This document shows positions 8,373-17,988 of a DNA stretch of 32,329 bases, piece after piece (position 1 is the first letter of the stretch; every line of letters starts with the position of its first letter). Under the pieces are notes generated by a model. The model was not told the origin of the DNA and made no database searches. It was given only the letters and a program-made list of their open reading frames with translations. The stretch spans positions 1 to 32,329 of the forward strand of contig JAEYAO010000109.1 in the NCBI GenBank assembly GCA_023456105.1. Direction: 5' to 3'. A program made the position numbers and the translations under genes. Origin of the DNA: Pseudomonadota bacterium. GTDB lineage: Bacteria; Pseudomonadota; Alphaproteobacteria; Caulobacterales; Caulobacteraceae.

Positions 8373-9431
8373 CTACCTCGGCAACACCGTCAGGGGATCG
8401 ACCGCCACCGGATCGTCGCCCTGCATCCTGCGGGTCTCGTAATGGATGGACGGACGCCCGTCGCCGGCGGTCAGGCCTACCGTGCCGATCTGCTGGCCCT
8501 GCCGCACGTCCTCACCGTCGCGCACCGTGGCCGAGCCCAAATGACCGTAGACGGTGCGCCAGCCGTCGGCGTGGACGACCAGCACCGTCAGCCCCTGCCC
8601 CACCAGATCATCGCCGACATAGGCGACGCGCCCGGCCGCCGAGGCGACCACCTCCGCACCCGCCGAGGCGCCGATGTTGATCCCGTTGTTGCGCTCGCCC
8701 ATGCCGACAGGGCCGAAGCGGCGCAGGATGTCGCCCCGCACCGGCCAGACCAGGTTCACCCGGCCGGCGCCCTGCGCCTGCGTCGACGGACCGGCTTCGG
8801 ACGTGCTGGGGCGCGACTGCACCGGCAGGGCGGCGTTGCCGGAGGGCGGCGGCGGCGGCGGCGGAACCGCGCCCGCGTTCGGCACCAGCACGCCGACCGG
8901 CGACGGCCCAGTGGCGTAGGGGTCGCGCCCCGTGTCCACCGCGGAATCCGGCAGCACGATCTGCTGCCCCGGCGTGATGGCTCCGCGCGGACCCAGGTTG
9001 TTCAGGTCGATCAGCGTCTGCACCGGCGTCTGAAAGCGCCGTCCGACGCCCGACAGGGTGTCGCCCGGCTGGATCGCGTATCCCGCGCCCGCCGTGATCG
9101 GCGTCGAGGAGGCCGGGGGATAGGCGGGCGGCGAATAGGGCTGGGCCGACGTCGGCGGCAGGGCGCCACCCTCCACCGGAGCGACCGGCGCGGCGGACGG
9201 CGGCGACGCTTCATAGGACGGTGTCGGCTGAACAGGTGCGGCCGCCTGAGAGCCGTAGGGATCATACGGCCGCCCGGCGGGCGTGCCGGCTGGCGGATAT
9301 GTCTGAGGTCCCGCATCCGGCGCGGCGCGCGTCGAATAGCGCGGCTCCGACGGATAGCTGACGCAGGCCGCGAGGCTTGCGGCCGCGCCCACGATCGCCG
9401 CCATCCTGATCACGCCCGACCCCTTGGCCAT
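8373..9431 (-). CDS. LysM/LytM (M23-like) lipoprotein, NlpD-like
   Basis: Predicted envelope lipoprotein of 352 residues. A signal peptide ends in a lipobox (SLAAC, Cys23). A long Pro/Ala/Gly/Ser-rich linker follows, then one LysM peptidoglycan-binding motif (YAIQPGDTLSGVGRRF...NNL...GQQIVLP), a second Pro-rich linker, and a C-terminal LytM domain. The LytM zinc ligands look degenerate: the usual HxGxD is NNGIN, and the usual HxH ends as SIHYE. The domain is therefore probably not a hydrolase. Non-catalytic LytM factors such as E. coli NlpD and EnvC activate amidases, so an amidase-activator or division role is a reasonable inference. The surE-pcm-this order matches surE-pcm-nlpD of gammaproteobacteria. 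The start at 9431 is chosen because the signal peptide begins there; the open frame extends further upstream. Confidence 0.88.
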   Translation of the reverse strand: MAKGSGVIRMAAIVGAAASLAACVSYPSEPRYSTRAAPDAGPQTYPPAGTPAGRPYDPYGSQAAAPVQPTPSYEASPPSAAPVAPVEGGALPPTSAQPYSPPAYPPASSTPITAGAGYAIQPGDTLSGVGRRFQTPVQTLIDLNNLGPRGAITPGQQIVLPDSAVDTGRDPYATGPSPVGVLVPNAGAVPPPPPPPSGNAALPVQSRPSTSEAGPSTQAQGAGRVNLVWPVRGDILRRFGPVGMGERNNGINIGASAGAEVVASAAGRVAYVGDDLVGQGLTVLVVHADGWRTVYGHLGSATVRDGEDVRQGQQIGTVGLTAGDGRPSIHYETRRMQGDDPVAVDPLTVLPR

Positions 9432-9544
9432 TCGTCGTCTCGCCTGCTGCTTGTAGAATTCGCCCGCCCGGTGTGCCCGCAAGAGCCCCACAAGCCAACC
9501 CCGCAAACGGCGCCGAAGTTGGGCAATAAGGTTAAGGCCGCGCC

Positions 9545-10189
9545 TTATCCCTCCTTCGCCGTTCCCTCGACCAGCGGCACGAATCGCACCTCCGTCAGGC
9601 TTTCGCGGCGGAAGGAGCCGTCGCCCTGGCCGACGTAGCGGTTCAGCATCTGCACCGAGGTGCGCCCGACCGGGGCGACCAGCACGCCGGTCGGCTTCAG
9701 CTGCTTCAGCAGTTCGGTCGGCTCGGTCGCGGAGGCCGCGGTCACCATGATGCGGTCGAAGGGCGCCTGTTCGGGCCAGCCCAGGCCGCCGTCGCCGTGG
9801 CGGGTGATGACGTTGTCTAGGCCCAGCGCGCGCAGCCGCTCCTCCGCCTCGTTCAGCAGGCTGCGATAGCGCTCGACCGAGTAGACGTAGCGCGCCAGGC
9901 GGCCCAGCACCGCGCACTGGTATCCGCTGCCGGTGCCGACCTCCAGCACGCGGTGGCGCGGCTGCACGTCCAGCGCCTGGGTCATCAGGCCGACGATGAA
10001 GGGCTGGCTGATCGTTTGGGCGCAGTCGATCGGCAGGGCCTGATCCTCCCACGCCTGATCCAGGAACTTCTCGTGCACGAACAGGGCGCGGTCCACGCCT
10101 TCCATGGCGCCCAGCACCCGCGCGTCCGTCACCCCCTGGCGACGCAGGGCCAGGATCAGCCGCCCGGCCCGTTCGTCGTCCAGCTTCAC
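9545..10189 (-). CDS. pcm: protein-L-isoaspartate O-methyltransferase
   Basis: Methylates L-isoaspartyl residues in aged proteins using S-adenosylmethionine, which starts their repair. The 214 residues are standard length. The PCMT hallmark region is present (LPIDCAQTISQPFIVGLMTQ), followed by SAM motif I VLEVGTGSGYQ, post-I YSVERY, and a C-terminal PVGR strand. The start is GTG at 10189, and GTGA overlaps the surE stop by four bases, so the two are translationally coupled. The next gene on the strand, the LysM/LytM lipoprotein, begins 113 bases after the pcm stop. Confidence 0.96.
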   Translation of the reverse strand: MKLDDERAGRLILALRRQGVTDARVLGAMEGVDRALFVHEKFLDQAWEDQALPIDCAQTISQPFIVGLMTQALDVQPRHRVLEVGTGSGYQCAVLGRLARYVYSVERYRSLLNEAEERLRALGLDNVITRHGDGGLGWPEQAPFDRIMVTAASATEPTELLKQLKPTGVLVAPVGRTSVQMLNRYVGQGDGSFRRESLTEVRFVPLVEGTAKEG

Positions 10190-10977
10190 GCCCGCTCGAC
10201 CTTGCGCGGCGGAGCGCCGCCCAGCACCTTCTTCAGGTCATGGACGCTGGGCATGTGGGTCAGGTCGACGTGCAGCGGCGTGACCGAAATCCGCCCCTCG
10301 TCGATGGCCCTCAGGTCGGTGCCCTCGGCGTGCTCCTGCTTCTTGCCGCGAAAGCTCATCCAGTAGTAGTCGCGCCCGCGCAGGTCGGTGCGGCGCACCG
10401 CATGCATTTCGCCGATGTCGCGAAACCCCTGCGTGGTAACCTCCACCTCGCTCACCGCCTCGGGCGGGCGATTGGGGAAGTTCAGGTTCATGACCACGTT
10501 CGGCTGCCAGGTCTGCTCCAGCAGGCGCGAGACGATGGCCGGCGCGAACGCCTCGGCCGTCTCCCAGCGCGCGATCACCTCGTCATGGAACCGCTCCAGG
10601 CTCTGGCTGAGCGCAATGGAGCGGATGCCGAAGGCCATGCCCTGCAACGCGCCCGCCACCGTGCCCGAATAGCTGACGTCCTCGCCGATGTTGTGCCCCC
10701 GATTGACGCCGGACAGCACCAGGTCCGGCTTTTCCGGCATCAGGTCGTTGACCGCGAGGATCACGCAGTCGGTCGGCGTGCCGCTGACCGCGAAACGCTT
10801 GTCGCCCAGCTGGTTGACCCGCAGCGGTTCGGTCAGGGTGATCCCCCTCCCCTTTGCCGACTGCTCGGTCTGCGGGGCTACGGTCCAGACGTCGTCGGAC
10901 AGCGTCCGCGCGATCCGCTCCAGACAGGCGAGGCCCTCCGCCTCGATCCCGTCGTCGTTGGTCAGCAGGATTCTCAA
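10186..10977 (-). CDS. surE: SurE, 5'/3'-nucleotidase (survival protein)
   Basis: Metal-dependent nucleoside monophosphate phosphatase of the stationary-phase survival family; about 263 residues. The N-terminus after the proposed TTG start reads LRILLTNDDGIEAEG, which holds the Asp-Asp metal pair. The family motif SGVNRGHNIGEDVSYSGTVA carries the conserved Asn ligand. I choose the TTG at 10977 because family members begin at exactly this point, and a GGGGAGAAG ribosome site precedes it. That ribosome site is one arm of the REP-like palindrome at 10983-11003, so the repeat appears to supply the translation signal. The longer open frame upstream is translated repeat, not protein. pcm follows with a four-base overlap. 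Confidence 0.94.
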   Translation of the reverse strand: MRILLTNDDGIEAEGLACLERIARTLSDDVWTVAPQTEQSAKGRGITLTEPLRVNQLGDKRFAVSGTPTDCVILAVNDLMPEKPDLVLSGVNRGHNIGEDVSYSGTVAGALQGMAFGIRSIALSQSLERFHDEVIARWETAEAFAPAIVSRLLEQTWQPNVVMNLNFPNRPPEAVSEVEVTTQGFRDIGEMHAVRRTDLRGRDYYWMSFRGKKQEHAEGTDLRAIDEGRISVTPLHVDLTHMPSVHDLKKVLGGAPPRKVERA

Positions 10978-10982
10978 AGGAT

Positions 10983-11123
10983 CTTCTCCCCTAGGGGGAG
11001 AAGGTGGATCGCGCAGCGAGACGGATGAGGGGCCGAAATGTGCAGCACGCCTTGATGTCCAGCGAGGCGGATACGTCCCCTCATCCGAGCCTTCGGCCCA
11101 CCCTCTCCCCTGAGGGGAGAAGG
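10983..11123. repeat. inverted pair of REP-like palindromic repeats
   Basis: Two related units of about 50 bases face each other between serS and surE. The left unit (10983-11032) starts with a 9-bp stem, CTTCTCCCC TAG GGGGAGAAG, and ends in GATGAGGGG. The right unit (11077-11123) is its reverse complement with several changes and a similar CTCCCC/GGGGAG stem. Dispersed elements of this type are common in Caulobacterales genomes, to my knowledge. Here the pair could fold into one large cruciform or RNA stem in the surE leader. Confidence 0.8.
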
Positions 11124-11128
11124 CCCGC

Positions 11129-12421
<1,293 letters not shown>

Positions 12422-12534
12422 GGCGGCGTCTTCGTGGCTCGTCAGGAAGCGCAACGCCTTAACGGGCCGAACGGGCCTGAGCAACGCCGCCGCCCTCGCG
12501 CGGCGTCGCCAATCCGCCTATCCTGCAGGGACTC

Positions 12535-14382
12535 ATGCCGATCCGCCGCCTTCCGCCCGAAACCGTCAACCGCATCGCCGCCGGCGAGGTGGTCGAGCGC
12601 CCGGCCAGCGCCATCAAGGAGCTGGTGGAGAACAGCCTGGACGCCGGCGCCCGCCAGATCGAGATCCAAGCCGACGGCGGCGGCCTGTCGCGCATCCTGA
12701 TCGCCGACGACGGCCGAGGCATCCCACGGGACGAGCTGCCGCTCGCCGTCGAGCGCCACGCCACCTCCAAGTTGGAGCCCGACGACGCCGGCGACGTGGA
12801 CCTGCTGCGCATCCACACGCTCGGTTTTCGCGGCGAGGCCCTGCCCTCCATCGGCTCGGTGGCGCGGCTGACGATCACCAGCCGCGCACGCGACGCGGCC
12901 GAGGCCTGGGCCATCGCCGTCGAGGGCGGCGACCAGCGGCCGCTGTCGCCCGCAGGCTTTCCCGGCCCGCATGGCGCGCGGGTCGAGGTGCGCGACCTGT
13001 TCTACGCCACGCCCGCCCGCCTGAAGTTCATGAAGTCCGAGCGCGCCGAGGCCATGGCGATCTCGGAAGAGATCAAGCGCCAGGCCATGGCGCACGAGGC
13101 GACCGCCTTCACCCTGTCACTCGACGGCAAGACGACGCTGCGCCTGCCGGCCGAACATCCCGGCGACGAGGGCCGGCTGAAACGCCTTGCCGCCCTGCTC
13201 GGCCGCGATTTCGAGGCCAACGCCCTCTTGATCGACCAGGAGCGGGACGGCGTGCGCCTGTCGGGCTATGCGGGCCTGCCGACCTACTCGCGGGGCAATG
13301 CGGCGCACCAGTATCTGTTCGTCAACGGACGCCCCGTGCGCGATCGCCTACTGCAGGGGGCGCTGCGCGGCGCCTACGCCGACTTCCTGGCGCGCGACCG
13401 CCATCCGGCGGCGGCCTTGTTCCTGCAGATCGACCCCCTGCTGGTCGACGTCAATGTGCACCCGGCCAAGGCCGAGGTCCGGTTCCGCGACCCGGCCCTG
13501 GTGCGTGGCCTGATCGTGGGCGCCCTGCGTCATGCGCTACACGCCGCTGGTCACCGCGCCTCCACCACGGTCGCCGCCGATGCGCTCAGCGGCTTCCGCG
13601 CCCACGCCGGCGCCCCCGCCTACAGCCCGTCGGCGCCGCCCGCGGCCGGCTTCAGCGGCTGGACCGGATGGAGCCAGCCGTCAGCGGCGGCCCAGGTTCT
13701 TCCCGGTCTCAACGAACGCTCCGCCCGCGTCGAGGCCGACTGGCCGCAGCCGGTTTCGGTCCCGGACAGCCCTCACCTCGCGCCGCTCGTCGATCCGCTG
13801 GACTATCCTCTGGGCGCCGCGCGGGCGCAGCTGCACGCCAACTACATCGTCGCCCAGACGCGCGACGGCCTGGTCATCGTCGACCAGCACGCCGCCCACG
13901 AGCGCCTCGTCTATGAGCGAATGAAGGCTCAGATGGCGCAGGGGTCCGTCACCCGCCAGGCTTTGCTGACGCCCGAGGTGGTCGAACTCGATCCCGCCGA
14001 GGCCGAGCGCGTGTCCGCCCGCGCCGACGAATTGGCGGAGCTGGGCCTGCTGCTGGAGCCGTTCGGCGCCGGCGCCGTGCTGGTCCGCGAAACCCCGGCG
14101 CTGCTGGGCGACACCGATGTGCAGGGCCTGGTGCGCGACATCGCCGACGACCTGTCCGAACATGGCGCCGCCCTGTCGCTGAAGGAGCGTCTCGCCGCCG
14201 TCTGCGGCACCATGGCCTGCCACGGCTCGGTGCGCTCGGGCCGCGTCCTGTCGGCGCCCGAGATGAACGCGCTTCTGCGTCAGATGGAGGCCACGCCCCA
14301 CTCCGGCCAGTGCAACCACGGCCGTCCGACCTATGTGGAGCTGAAGCTGCACGACATGGAAAAGCTGTTCGGACGGCGCTGA
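12535..14382 (+). CDS. mutL: MutL, DNA mismatch repair protein
   Basis: Couples mismatch recognition by MutS to strand removal. 615 residues. The N-terminal GHKL ATPase shows VENSLDAGA, DDGRGI and TLGFRGEALPSIGSVA. A variable Pro/Ala-rich linker covers about residues 340-400. The C-terminal dimerisation domain has the endonuclease motif DQHAAHERLVYE (D450 to E461), ACHGSVRSG and CNHGRPTYVEL. These metal-site motifs mark MutL proteins that nick DNA themselves, as in bacteria without MutH. An AGGG ribosome site lies five bases before the ATG. The gene ends 12 bases before the -35 box of the helicase promoter. Confidence 0.97.
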   Translation: MPIRRLPPETVNRIAAGEVVERPASAIKELVENSLDAGARQIEIQADGGGLSRILIADDGRGIPRDELPLAVERHATSKLEPDDAGDVDLLRIHTLGFRGEALPSIGSVARLTITSRARDAAEAWAIAVEGGDQRPLSPAGFPGPHGARVEVRDLFYATPARLKFMKSERAEAMAISEEIKRQAMAHEATAFTLSLDGKTTLRLPAEHPGDEGRLKRLAALLGRDFEANALLIDQERDGVRLSGYAGLPTYSRGNAAHQYLFVNGRPVRDRLLQGALRGAYADFLARDRHPAAALFLQIDPLLVDVNVHPAKAEVRFRDPALVRGLIVGALRHALHAAGHRASTTVAADALSGFRAHAGAPAYSPSAPPAAGFSGWTGWSQPSAAAQVLPGLNERSARVEADWPQPVSVPDSPHLAPLVDPLDYPLGAARAQLHANYIVAQTRDGLVIVDQHAAHERLVYERMKAQMAQGSVTRQALLTPEVVELDPAEAERVSARADELAELGLLLEPFGAGAVLVRETPALLGDTDVQGLVRDIADDLSEHGAALSLKERLAAVCGTMACHGSVRSGRVLSAPEMNALLRQMEATPHSGQCNHGRPTYVELKLHDMEKLFGRR

Positions 14383-14394
14383 CCGGCGAAATAC

Positions 14395-14422
14395 TTGACT
14401 AATTCTCAGGGGCTTCTATATC
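14395..14422 (+). promoter_or_regulatory. sigma-70-type promoter of the DEAD-box helicase gene
   Basis: TTGACT at 14395-14400 and TATATC at 14417-14422 are separated by 16 bases, a good match to a housekeeping promoter and unusually AT-rich for this window. Transcription would start near 14430 and leave a leader of about 100 bases before the ATG at 14534. The leader contains a CGCCC/GGGCG pair and a run of six T near 14512. No clear terminator stem precedes that T-run. Confidence 0.7.
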
Positions 14423-14533
14423 AGCGCCAGCCTCGGGACAGGTCTGCGATCCGCGCCGCCCGCTCGCCCAAGCATCAGGGCGGTTCCGTCGCTTAAAGAC
14501 GCACGCAGACGCTTTTTTCGTCCCCAAGGATAC

Positions 14534-16066
14534 ATGACAGAATTCACCACCCTGGGCCTTTCGCCCACGACCCTGCAGGCGGTCGCCGAGACCGGCTACA
14601 CCACCGCCACCCCGATCCAGGCCTCGGCCATTCCCGTGGCGCTCGCCGGCCGCGACGTGCTGGGCATCGCCCAGACCGGCACGGGCAAGACCGCCGCCTT
14701 CACCCTGCCGCTGGTCGATCGCCTGTCGACCGGACGGGCCCGGGCTCGCATGCCGCGCGCCATCGTCCTGGCCCCCACCCGCGAACTGGCGGACCAGGTC
14801 GCCGAAAGCTTCGCCAAATACGCCAAGGGCACCAAGCTTTCCTGGGTGCTGCTGATCGGCGGCGTGTCCATGGGCGACCAGGTCGCGGCCCTGAACAAGG
14901 GCGTGGACGTGCTGATCGCCACCCCCGGCCGTCTGCTTGACCTGTTCGAACGCGGCAAGATGCTGCTGACCGGCGTCGAGATCATGGTGGTCGATGAGGC
15001 CGACCGCATGCTCGACATGGGCTTCATCCCCGATATCGAACGCATCTTCAAGCTGACGCCGCCGCGCCGCCAGACCCTGTTCTTCTCGGCCACCATGCCG
15101 CCGGAGATCACGCGCCTGACCACCGCCTTCCTCAAGGATCCGACCCGGATCGAGGCCTCGCGGCCGGCCATGACCGCCGACACCATCACCCAGTATCTGG
15201 TGCGCATCCCCACCAGCGATCCCAAGGCCAAGCGCACGGCCCTGCGCGCGCTCGTGGGGCGCGAGGACGTCAAGAACGGCATCGTCTTCTGCAACCGCAA
15301 GTCGGAAGTGGATATCGTCGCCAAGTCGCTGAAGGTCCACGGCTTCGACGCCGCGCCGATCCACGGCGACCTGGATCAGGCCCAGCGTATGAAGACCCTG
15401 GCGGACTTCCGGGCCGGCGACCTCAAGATTCTGGTGGCCTCCGATGTCGCCGCGCGCGGCCTCGACATCCCTGACGTCAGCCACGTCTTCAACTATGACG
15501 TGTCACACCACGCTGACGACTATGTTCACCGCATCGGCCGCACCGGCCGCGCGGGCCGGCTGGGTCAGGCCTTCATGATCGTCACCCCCGCCGACGACAA
15601 GTCGCTCGACAAGGTGCTGAAGCTGATCAAGAAGGAGCCGGAGGAGCTGTCGCTCGACATCGACTTCGCCGCCATCAAGGATGCGCCTCGTCGTGACGAG
15701 GGCCGCAGCCGCAGCCGTGGAGAGCGTGCTGAGCGCGGCCGTTCGCGCCGGGAGGAGACTTCCGAAGCCGTCGCATCTCCCGCGAATGAAGCGGAGGCCG
15801 CCCCCACCCGCTCGCGCGCCCGCAGGGGCCGCAAGCCGGAGGCCGCCGTCGAAACCCAGAGCATGCCCGCGCTCGAGCCCGTTCTGGTCGAGCCGCCCGA
15901 GGAGCCACGCGCCGAACCCCGCGCACCCCAGAACTCGGAACCCCAGCTGCGCCAGTCGGATCGTCGCGGCGAGCGTCGTCCGTCCGAGCCCGAGCGCGGC
16001 GGCGTGCGCGGCTTCGGCGACGATATCCCCGCTTTTCTTCGTCGTCCCGTCCTCATCCCGGCTTGA
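14534..16066 (+). CDS. DEAD-box ATP-dependent RNA helicase (RhlE/RhlB type)
   Basis: ATP-dependent RNA unwinding enzyme, likely acting in RNA decay or ribosome assembly. 510 residues. The Q motif (GYTTATPIQ) is at ~21-29, Walker A AQTGTGKT at 46-53, PTREL, then DEAD at 154-157, SAT, and the RecA2 motifs ARGLD and HRIGRTGRAGR. From about residue 380 there is a low-complexity Arg/Glu/Pro/Ala-rich tail, which may bind RNA or a partner such as RNase E; this is inference. The sequence is very like the Caulobacter RhlB helicase as I remember it, but RhlE and RhlB cannot be separated reliably here, so I give no symbol. AAGGA lies only three bases before the ATG, a short spacing. Confidence 0.95.
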   Translation: MTEFTTLGLSPTTLQAVAETGYTTATPIQASAIPVALAGRDVLGIAQTGTGKTAAFTLPLVDRLSTGRARARMPRAIVLAPTRELADQVAESFAKYAKGTKLSWVLLIGGVSMGDQVAALNKGVDVLIATPGRLLDLFERGKMLLTGVEIMVVDEADRMLDMGFIPDIERIFKLTPPRRQTLFFSATMPPEITRLTTAFLKDPTRIEASRPAMTADTITQYLVRIPTSDPKAKRTALRALVGREDVKNGIVFCNRKSEVDIVAKSLKVHGFDAAPIHGDLDQAQRMKTLADFRAGDLKILVASDVAARGLDIPDVSHVFNYDVSHHADDYVHRIGRTGRAGRLGQAFMIVTPADDKSLDKVLKLIKKEPEELSLDIDFAAIKDAPRRDEGRSRSRGERAERGRSRREETSEAVASPANEAEAAPTRSRARRGRKPEAAVETQSMPALEPVLVEPPEEPRAEPRAPQNSEPQLRQSDRRGERRPSEPERGGVRGFGDDIPAFLRRPVLIPA

Positions 16067-16157
16067 GCTAGCCCGGACTTAATCCGGCGTTATGGATAGT
16101 GGCGCTACCGTTCGCCTTAGGACCGGCGAATCGCAATCGCCGCATCGGGGGATCGGA

Positions 16158-17213
16158 ATGGCGGCTCAGGTTGATCTCGCGATAAGGGGGCCGGCGGCCT
16201 ATGGTCTGGCCCAGCGCGTCATCACCGAGATGGAATCCGCCGGCGTCTGGCCGACGCCGCTGAACTTCGAGATCTGGCTGAACGCCGTTCACGAGCCGGA
16301 AGGCGCGCTGGCCGCCGAAATCCAGCGCGTCTTGGCCGCAGAGGGGTCCATCTCCGAGGCCGATTCGGAGCGTCTCGCCGCCAAATTCCTTCCGCGCAAC
16401 AAGCTGAGCGAGCAGATGCGCGACGCCGGCGCCGTGCTGGATCGCGAATTGTCCAGCGTCGCCGACGTGATCGCCGAGGCGCACCGCTCGCAGCACGCCT
16501 ACGGCCAGACCCTGGCGGGCGCGTCCGAAACCATCAGCCACACCCACGACGGTCAGGGTCTGAAGACGCTGGTCGCCAGCCTGACCTCGGCCACCGAGAA
16601 GGCGCAGGCCGAGACGGCGAAGCTGGAGCAGCGGCTGGAATCCTCCACGGAGGAAATCGCCCGGCTCCGCGAGAACCTGGATCAGGTTCGGCGCGAGGCG
16701 ATGACCGACGCCCTGACCGATCTGGCGAACCGCAAGGCGTTTGACGAACAGTTGGCGCGCGCCTGCGCCCACGCCGACGCCACCGGTTCGCCGCTGACGC
16801 TGGCCCTCCTCGACATCGACCACTTCAAGCGATTCAACGACACCTGGGGCCATCAGACGGGCGATCAGGTTTTGCGCTATGTCGCCAGCGTGCTGTCCCG
16901 CGTGTGCGGCGAAACTCGCTTCGCCGCCCGGTTCGGCGGCGAGGAGTTCGCCCTGATCTTCCCGGGCGAAGCATCGGGCGCGGTCTCCTGCGCGCTTGAG
17001 GTGATCCGCAAGGAGATCGCCTCCCGCTCGCTCCGCCGCCGCTCCACCAACGACGATCTGGGCGCCGTCACCATCTCCGGCGGTTACGCTGAGCGCCAAG
17101 CGGGTGAAAGTCTGCTGGCGTTGATGGAGCGCGCCGACGCCGCCCTGTATCGCTCCAAGCGCACGGGCCGTAATCTGATCAGCGCCGCCGAGACCCGGGC
17201 TCGCGCGCACTAA
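16158..17213 (+). CDS. diguanylate cyclase (GGDEF domain)
   Basis: Makes the second messenger cyclic di-GMP from two GTP. About 351 residues. The N-terminal ~150 residues are a conserved helical region that I cannot assign to a named sensor domain. A coiled coil at roughly 155-200 (EKAQAETAKLEQRLESSTEE) leads into the GGDEF domain, which has LTDLANRKAF, DIDHFKRFND and the active-site signature RFGGEEFALIF. The five-residue-upstream inhibitory site (RxxD) reads GETR, so allosteric product inhibition at that site is not expected. No signal peptide or membrane segment is visible, so it is likely cytoplasmic. I prefer the ATG at 16158, which has a GGGGGAT ribosome site; an in-frame ATG at 16092 has weaker support. 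Confidence 0.93.
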   Translation: MAAQVDLAIRGPAAYGLAQRVITEMESAGVWPTPLNFEIWLNAVHEPEGALAAEIQRVLAAEGSISEADSERLAAKFLPRNKLSEQMRDAGAVLDRELSSVADVIAEAHRSQHAYGQTLAGASETISHTHDGQGLKTLVASLTSATEKAQAETAKLEQRLESSTEEIARLRENLDQVRREAMTDALTDLANRKAFDEQLARACAHADATGSPLTLALLDIDHFKRFNDTWGHQTGDQVLRYVASVLSRVCGETRFAARFGGEEFALIFPGEASGAVSCALEVIRKEIASRSLRRRSTNDDLGAVTISGGYAERQAGESLLALMERADAALYRSKRTGRNLISAAETRARAH

Positions 17214-17223
17214 GATCGCGTCC

Positions 17224-17988
17224 ATGCGAAGCTTTGCCTTCAACGTAGCCTACTGGATACTGTCGATCGGCTATGGACTGGCCGCCGCCTTCGCCGCGCT
17301 TGCACCCGGTCGTGGGCCGACCGGATGGGTCATTCGCCAATATGTGAAATGGATGGTTCAGGCGATGCGCCTGTTCGCCGGCATCCGCCTTCGCGTGCTG
17401 GGCCAGGAGAGTCTGCCGTCGGGCGCCTTCATCATCGCCTCAAAGCATCAGAGCTGGGGCGACGGCTTCGTCACCTACGATCAGTTCGACGACCTGGCGT
17501 TCGTCACCGGCGACCACCTGGAGAAGTTCCCGCTGCTGGGCGGCGTGCTGAAGAAGCTGGGCGCCATCGTGGTCGCCTCCTGCGGCGGGCACGAGGCTCG
17601 AAAGGCATTGGCCACCCGAGCCGCAGAGGCGCGCGCCGAAAACCGCAGGATTCTGATTTACCCAGAGGGCCATCTGGCGCCCGTCGGCAAGAAGTATCGC
17701 TATCGTTCAGGCGTCTGGCACATGTACCGCGACTTCGACATGCCGGTCGTGCCGCTCGCGACCAACCTCGGCCTGTTCTGGCCGGAGGAGAAGTACGAGA
17801 AGCAGTCGGGTACGGCTACCTTGGACTTCCTGGAGCCTATCCCCACCGGTCTGCCCAAGGACGAATTCCTGGCCCGCCTGGAAGCCGCCATTGAGACCCG
17901 CACCGCCGAGCTGATTGCTGAGGCCACGGGCGAGGCCGTCACCCCCGCCGAGCTCATTCCAACACCGGGGGAAGCGCCGAAGGTCTAG
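17224..17988 (+). CDS. plsC: 1-acyl-sn-glycerol-3-phosphate acyltransferase-like (PlsC family)
   Basis: Membrane-associated acyltransferase that would add the second acyl chain to lysophosphatidic acid in phospholipid synthesis. 254 residues. An N-terminal hydrophobic stretch (AYWILSIGYGLAAAFAAL) could anchor it. The catalytic HX4D motif is KHQSWGD, and the acceptor-binding block is IYPEGHLAPVGKKYRYRSG. It starts 10 bases after the diguanylate cyclase stop and probably belongs to the same transcript. Its stop TAG shares the tetranucleotide CTAG with the stop of the convergent sufA. Substrate preference is not visible. Confidence 0.92.
   Translation: MRSFAFNVAYWILSIGYGLAAAFAALAPGRGPTGWVIRQYVKWMVQAMRLFAGIRLRVLGQESLPSGAFIIASKHQSWGDGFVTYDQFDDLAFVTGDHLEKFPLLGGVLKKLGAIVVASCGGHEARKALATRAAEARAENRRILIYPEGHLAPVGKKYRYRSGVWHMYRDFDMPVVPLATNLGLFWPEEKYEKQSGTATLDFLEPIPTGLPKDEFLARLEAAIETRTAELIAEATGEAVTPAELIPTPGEAPKV

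Noticed and set aside
8202..9638. A 478-codon plus-strand frame opposite the LysM/LytM gene
   Set aside because: Low-complexity Arg-rich translation antisense to a gene with a signal peptide and two clear domains.
9432..10052. Upstream extension of the LysM/LytM frame through pcm
   Set aside because: The extension is pcm read in another frame; the lipoprotein signal peptide starts at 9431.
14505..14520. Transcription attenuator at the T-run in the helicase leader
   Set aside because: No stable stem directly precedes the six T residues, so I left it as an open question.
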